DNA of 64,000 bases from an uncultured Porphyromonadaceae bacterium (GTDB lineage Bacteria > Bacteroidota > Bacteroidia > Bacteroidales > Muribaculaceae), in contig CABUWI010000001.1 of NCBI GenBank assembly GCA_902495245.1, positions 1-64,000 of the forward strand, in the 5' to 3' direction. Made by a program: the position numbers and the translations under genes. Below the pieces are notes generated by a model, which saw only the letters and a program-made list of their open reading frames with translations, was not told the origin of the DNA and searched no databases. Positions 59,993 through 64,000 of the stretch are shown here, piece after piece; position 1 is the stretch's first letter; the number at the start of each line of letters is the position of its first letter.

Positions 59993-61285
59993 TTAGTCAA
60001 GATGTCGTCGGGCAATGGCAGTTACGATAAACGTTGCCGAGCAGAGCAGCATCACCACGGCAAAAAAAGCTTCGTAGCTTCCGAGTGCCATCTGCAGCGA
60101 GCCGGCTCCAAGGCCGGGCAACATCAGGCCGAGCGCCATGATTCCGGTGCAGAAAGCGTAGTGTGAGGTCGTGAACTCCGAGCCTTCACAGAATTTCATC
60201 ATGTACATCATGTAGGCCGTAAATCCGAAGCCGTAGCCTAATTGCTCAATTGCAATGCCACTGCAGATTAGCGGCATTGTCTGCGGCTGAACCGCCGCCA
60301 GATAGCAATAGAATCCGCTGGGAAGCGTCAGCGCGAGCGCCATGGGCCAAATGCAGCGCCGCAGTCCGTAGCGCGCAATTGCCAGGCCGCCGATGATTCC
60401 GCCGGCAACAATGCCGATGACTCCGAATGTGCCGTTGGCCAGGCCGACCTGTTCTGTGGTCAGACCCAGTCCGCCGTCGGCGAGGGGATCAAGCAGAAAC
60501 GGCTGTACCATTTTGCAGAGAAGAGCTTCGGGCAGGCGGTAGAGCAACATGAATGTCAGTGCCACGACTAAGTTCGGGCGCAAGATGAACGTCTTGAACG
60601 TGAGGACGAAGTCGGTCAGAATGTCGCCGACGGTGCGGGCTCGTGCCGGGCGGTCTGACGGCGGGGTGGGGAGAACTTTCCAGTGCCACAGGGCGGCCAA
60701 CAGAAATAAGACAGCGAGCGAGGCCATCATTATCTGCCATGCAACGGCAATCTCTATGCCCGAATTCATAAGTCTGCCGGCAAGCCAGACAACACCTCCG
60801 GAGGCGAGCAGCGTTGCAAGGCGATAGAATGTGGAGCGTATGCCGACGAACATGGCCTGACGCCGTTCGTCGAGCGCAAGCATGTAAAAGCCGTCTGCGG
60901 CTATGTCGTGAGTGGCCGAACAGAAAGCCACACCCCAGAAGGCGGCAAGCGACGTCGCAAGCCACCACGTCGAGCGCAGGCTGAGCGCAATCGAAGCTAT
61001 GCCCGCAGCCATGAGCAGCTGCATCGCCAAAATCCAGCGACGCTTCGAGCCGAAAATATCGACGAAAGGCGACCAGAACGGCTTGATGACCCAAGGCAGG
61101 TACATCAGCGACGTGTAAAGAGCCACGCGGCTGTTGTCCAGTCCAAGATTCTTGAACAGGACAACAGCCACGGTAACTACGATGGCATTGGGAAGTCCCT
61201 CGATCAGATAGAGCGAGGGAATCCACTGCCAGGGATTATTTGCGCCGGTGCGTTTCAACCCACTTGCGAGCGTTAATGAACGCAT
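59993..61285 (-). CDS. AmpG-like major facilitator transporter
   Basis: 430 residues, about 12 transmembrane helices. The MFS pattern SPFVDIFGSKRRWILAMQ after helix 2 and the sequence NPWQWIPSLYLIEGLPN are typical of AmpG-like muropeptide permeases, which recycle peptidoglycan fragments. The start at 61285 overlaps the purL stop by 50 bases; a TTG at 61258 would shorten the overlap to 23 bases, so the exact start is uncertain. Confidence 0.85.
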   Translation of the reverse strand: MRSLTLASGLKRTGANNPWQWIPSLYLIEGLPNAIVVTVAVVLFKNLGLDNSRVALYTSLMYLPWVIKPFWSPFVDIFGSKRRWILAMQLLMAAGIASIALSLRSTWWLATSLAAFWGVAFCSATHDIAADGFYMLALDERRQAMFVGIRSTFYRLATLLASGGVVWLAGRLMNSGIEIAVAWQIMMASLAVLFLLAALWHWKVLPTPPSDRPARARTVGDILTDFVLTFKTFILRPNLVVALTFMLLYRLPEALLCKMVQPFLLDPLADGGLGLTTEQVGLANGTFGVIGIVAGGIIGGLAIARYGLRRCIWPMALALTLPSGFYCYLAAVQPQTMPLICSGIAIEQLGYGFGFTAYMMYMMKFCEGSEFTTSHYAFCTGIMALGLMLPGLGAGSLQMALGSYEAFFAVVMLLCSATFIVTAIARRHLD

Positions 61286-64000
61286 CTATCCAGGGCGTAA
61301 CCTCGTCGGCGGCACGTTCGGCGGGATAGTAGCCGCACTGCCACGGGAAGATGGCTCGCTCAAGGTGAGGCATGATTGCCAGATGGCGGCCGTCGGCCGA
61401 CGAGAGCGCGGCCACGTTGAAGTCAGAGCCGTTCGGATTGCCGGGATAAGTCGAATAGCTGTAGCGGGCTGCGATATGATAGTCGGCCGCCGGACGCGTC
61501 AGGCGGAAACGGCCTTCGCCGTGAGCCACCCATATGCCGAGCGAGCGGCCGCTGAGCGACGAGAACATCACACTGTGGTTCTCGGGAATATCGATTGACA
61601 GGAATGTCGACTCGAACTTGTGCGAGATGTTGTGGTCCATGCGGGAGCCGTCGCCCAGTCCGAGCAGGTCAAGCTCCATCATGAGCTGACAGCCGTTGCA
61701 GACGCCGAGCGACAGCGTGTCTTCGCGGTCATAGAAACGCTTGAGGGTCTCGCGAGCCGTTTCGTTCCACCTGAAGCCTGAAGCCCAGCCCTTGGCCGAG
61801 CCGAGCACGTCGGAATTTGAAAAACCGCCGCAGAACACAATCATGTTGATGTCATCAAGCGTTTCGCGGCCGCTCATCAGGTCGGTCATGTGCACGTCTT
61901 TGACGTCGAAGCCGGCCAGATATAGCGAATAGGCCATTTCGCGGTCGCCGTTTACGCCCTTTTCGCGGATAATCGCGGCCTTGACGCCCGAACGGTCGTG
62001 GCGATATGCTATGCCGCGTGAAGCCATGGTGCCGTCATAAGCGTCGGCAAAATTATATTTGACAGGCTGCTTGCCATAGTTTTCGGCGCGGAGATCGGCA
62101 CATTCGCGGCCGCTCTGAAGGCGGTCGAGCAGATGTGAGGGCTTATACCAGCGTTTGAGCAGTTCTGCCGGGTCGAGGGTGCAGTCTGCGGTGCCGGCAA
62201 TGTGAAGCTGAGCCTTGTCAGCCTTGTTGACGATGGCCACATTGGTGGCGGTCAGATTGAAGCTCGACAGCACCCGCTCAACGGCCTCCATGTCTTCCGG
62301 ACGCACCTGCATCAGCACAGCCGGGTTTTCAGCAAACAGTTCGGTCAGCGGGTCAGTACCTCCGTCAAGAGTTATTTTCAGAGGGCTTGAAGCCGCAAAC
62401 ATCATTTCGAGCACTGCAGTGAGCATGCCGCCGGCGCTCACATCGTGTAGAGCCGTAATCAGGCCGAGCTTGACAAGCTGCTGCACCGCTGCAAATGCGT
62501 GACGGAAGCCGTCGGCGTCGGCCACTGTCGGAGCCTCCGAACCGATGGTGCCCATGGTCTGCATCAGTGCCGAACCGCCGAGGCTCTTCGGGCAGAACGA
62601 GAAGTCAAGAAGCAACAGGGCCGACTTTTCGTCGCGCAGCACCGGACTAACGATTTTGCGCACGTTTTCAGTCTCGGCTGCGGCCGAGATTATGACAGTG
62701 CCGGGTGCCAGGACTTTTTTATCGCCATATTTCTGAGTCATGCTCAGCGAGTCTTTGCCGGTCGGGATATTGATGCCGAGTGCCACGGCAAAATCGCTCG
62801 AGGCACGGACTGCGCGATAGAGTGCGGCGTCCTCGCCCTCGTTGCGGCAGGGCCACATCCAGTTGGCCGAGAGCGACACGCCGTCAAGACCGTCGGCCAG
62901 CGGAGCGCCGACAAGGTTTGTCAGCGCCTCGGCTATGGCCATTACCGAGCCCTTGGCCGAGTCGACAAGCGCAACCTGAGGGGCGTGGCCGATTGAAGTG
63001 GCCATACCTTTTTCGCCGGTATAGTCGAGCGCAACGGCGCCGCAGTCGCTCAGCGGCATCTGAGTGGCGCCCTGACACTGCTGGCGCGCCACTTTGCCGG
63101 TAACCGAGCGGTCAACCTTGTTGGTGAGCCAGTCCTTGCAGCCAACGGCCTCCAGCGCAAGCACATTCGATATATATTGCGGAATGTCCGATTCTTTCAG
63201 TTCTGTATCGGCCCAGGTCTTGCAGACCGTGTTGTCGGTCATTACCGTCTTGGGCGAAGAGCCGAACATGTCTTTCATGCCCAGGTCAATGGGGCGCACG
63301 CCGTCGGGCTGTTCAAAGACGAAACGGTCGTCGCCGGTGGTTTCGCCGACTACGTAGAACGGTGCGCGCTCGCGATCGGCAATGGCCTTTACCTTGTCAA
63401 TGCTGTCGGCGTCCATAACCATGCCCATGCGTTCCTGGCTTTCGTTGCCGACGATTTCCTTGGCCGAGAGGGTGGGGTCGCCTACCGGCAGAGCGCCGAT
63501 TTCAATTTTGCCGCCGGTCTCTTCAACCAGTTCGCTGAGGGCGTTGAGATGGCCGCCGGCGCCGTGGTCGTGAATCGACACTATAGGATTCTCCGGGCTT
63601 TCGGCCAAAGCGCGAATCACGTTGGCCACTCGCTTCTGCATCTCGGGGTTTGCACGCTGAACGGCATTCAGCTCAATCGCGTTTGCATATTGGCCGGTTG
63701 CCACCGAGCTGACAGCGCCGCCGCCCATGCCGATGCGATAGTTGTCGCCGCCCATGACGATGACCTTCTCGCCGGCGGTAGGGTGGCCCTTGAGGGCGTC
63801 GCGCTTGTTAGCGAAACCGACGCCGCCTGCAAGCATGATTACTTTGTCGTAGGCATATGAGTTGCCTTGCTCGTCGTGTTCAAATGTCAGCAGCGAACCG
63901 CAGATTAGCGGTTGGCCGAACTTATTGCCGAAGTCGCTCGCGCCGTTCGACGCCTTGATCAGAATCTCGGCCGGAGTCTGATAGAGCCACACGCGCGGGT
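61236..64000 (-). CDS. purL: Phosphoribosylformylglycinamidine synthase, partial
   Basis: The 3' 921 codons or so are in the window; the 5' third lies beyond the right edge. It is the single-chain large PurL that makes FGAM from FGAR, glutamine and ATP. Visible parts: the two AIR-synthase-like halves (GGGDNYRIG-like ATP region, DHGAGGHLN, HDVSAGGM) and the C-terminal glutaminase with catalytic cysteine in GVCNGCQLM and HGEGRF. The first visible residues (PRVWLYQ) continue in frame past the edge, so this is truncation by the window, not damage. Confidence 0.95.
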   Translation of the reverse strand, partial: PRVWLYQTPAEILIKASNGASDFGNKFGQPLICGSLLTFEHDEQGNSYAYDKVIMLAGGVGFANKRDALKGHPTAGEKVIVMGGDNYRIGMGGGAVSSVATGQYANAIELNAVQRANPEMQKRVANVIRALAESPENPIVSIHDHGAGGHLNALSELVEETGGKIEIGALPVGDPTLSAKEIVGNESQERMGMVMDADSIDKVKAIADRERAPFYVVGETTGDDRFVFEQPDGVRPIDLGMKDMFGSSPKTVMTDNTVCKTWADTELKESDIPQYISNVLALEAVGCKDWLTNKVDRSVTGKVARQQCQGATQMPLSDCGAVALDYTGEKGMATSIGHAPQVALVDSAKGSVMAIAEALTNLVGAPLADGLDGVSLSANWMWPCRNEGEDAALYRAVRASSDFAVALGINIPTGKDSLSMTQKYGDKKVLAPGTVIISAAAETENVRKIVSPVLRDEKSALLLLDFSFCPKSLGGSALMQTMGTIGSEAPTVADADGFRHAFAAVQQLVKLGLITALHDVSAGGMLTAVLEMMFAASSPLKITLDGGTDPLTELFAENPAVLMQVRPEDMEAVERVLSSFNLTATNVAIVNKADKAQLHIAGTADCTLDPAELLKRWYKPSHLLDRLQSGRECADLRAENYGKQPVKYNFADAYDGTMASRGIAYRHDRSGVKAAIIREKGVNGDREMAYSLYLAGFDVKDVHMTDLMSGRETLDDINMIVFCGGFSNSDVLGSAKGWASGFRWNETARETLKRFYDREDTLSLGVCNGCQLMMELDLLGLGDGSRMDHNISHKFESTFLSIDIPENHSVMFSSLSGRSLGIWVAHGEGRFRLTRPAADYHIAARYSYSTYPGNPNGSDFNVAALSSADGRHLAIMPHLERAIFPWQCGYYPAERAADEVTPWIDAFINARKWVETHRRK

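Overview
The window looks like a chromosome segment from a gut Bacteroidales, most likely a Muribaculaceae-type genome (inference). The evidence is Bacteroidetes -7 promoter boxes (TAnnTTTG, often 19-20 bp after TTTG or TTG), a type IX secretion sortase (PorU) with matching C-terminal sorting tails, a cobalamin-riboswitch BtuB/BtuG operon, RprX/RprY-type regulators, and a Bacteroidetes-style arginine operon with a succinylornithine-type transcarbamylase.

Region 1 (about 484-18213) is an integrative mobilizable element inserted in the 3' end of a tRNA-Phe gene. A 13-bp repeat (484-496 and 18201-18213) bounds it. It carries a tyrosine integrase at the left end. Cargo follows: a DUF234-type ATPase, a Crp/Fnr regulator, an SDR enzyme, a SecD-P1-like lipoprotein, and a run of twelve small same-strand genes for membrane, secreted or HEAT-like proteins. 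On the opposite strand is the mobilization/replication block: accessory protein, relaxase, MobA-type protein, likely oriT, DUF3408, toprim primase, RepA-like ATPase, helix-turn-helix protein, and one unknown gene. The 483 bases left of the element have the same end layout (arm-site pair, hairpin, core), so a second related element probably sits next to it.

Region 2 (18202-24296): tRNA-Phe, a secreted GH2 glycosidase, and an AT-rich leftward islet of regulators and small secreted proteins, including one apparently frameshifted gene.

Region 3 (24297-36612): a five-gene leftward operon under a cobalamin riboswitch (BtuB, BtuG-like lipoprotein, a second lipoprotein, and two proteins with type IX secretion tails, one of 1375 residues), and a divergent BtuB paralogue without its own riboswitch.

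Region 4 (36615-50022): EamA transporter, Rex, a small protein, PorU, an Omp85-like barrel overlapping a phosphoethanolamine transferase, an ABC-F ATPase, a pRiA4b ORF-3-like protein, and the RprY/RprX pair.

Region 5 (50228-64000): a complete-looking arginine operon (GNAT, argG, argC, argD, argF', argB, argE, argH), tRNA-Val, tRNA-Ser, a double GNAT protein, a META-domain lipoprotein, an AmpG-like transporter, and purL running off the right edge.

The two most novel-looking items are the modular cargo array at 7081-11594, which resembles acquired immunity-gene arrays, and the cobalamin operon that appears to include type IX-exported surface proteins.
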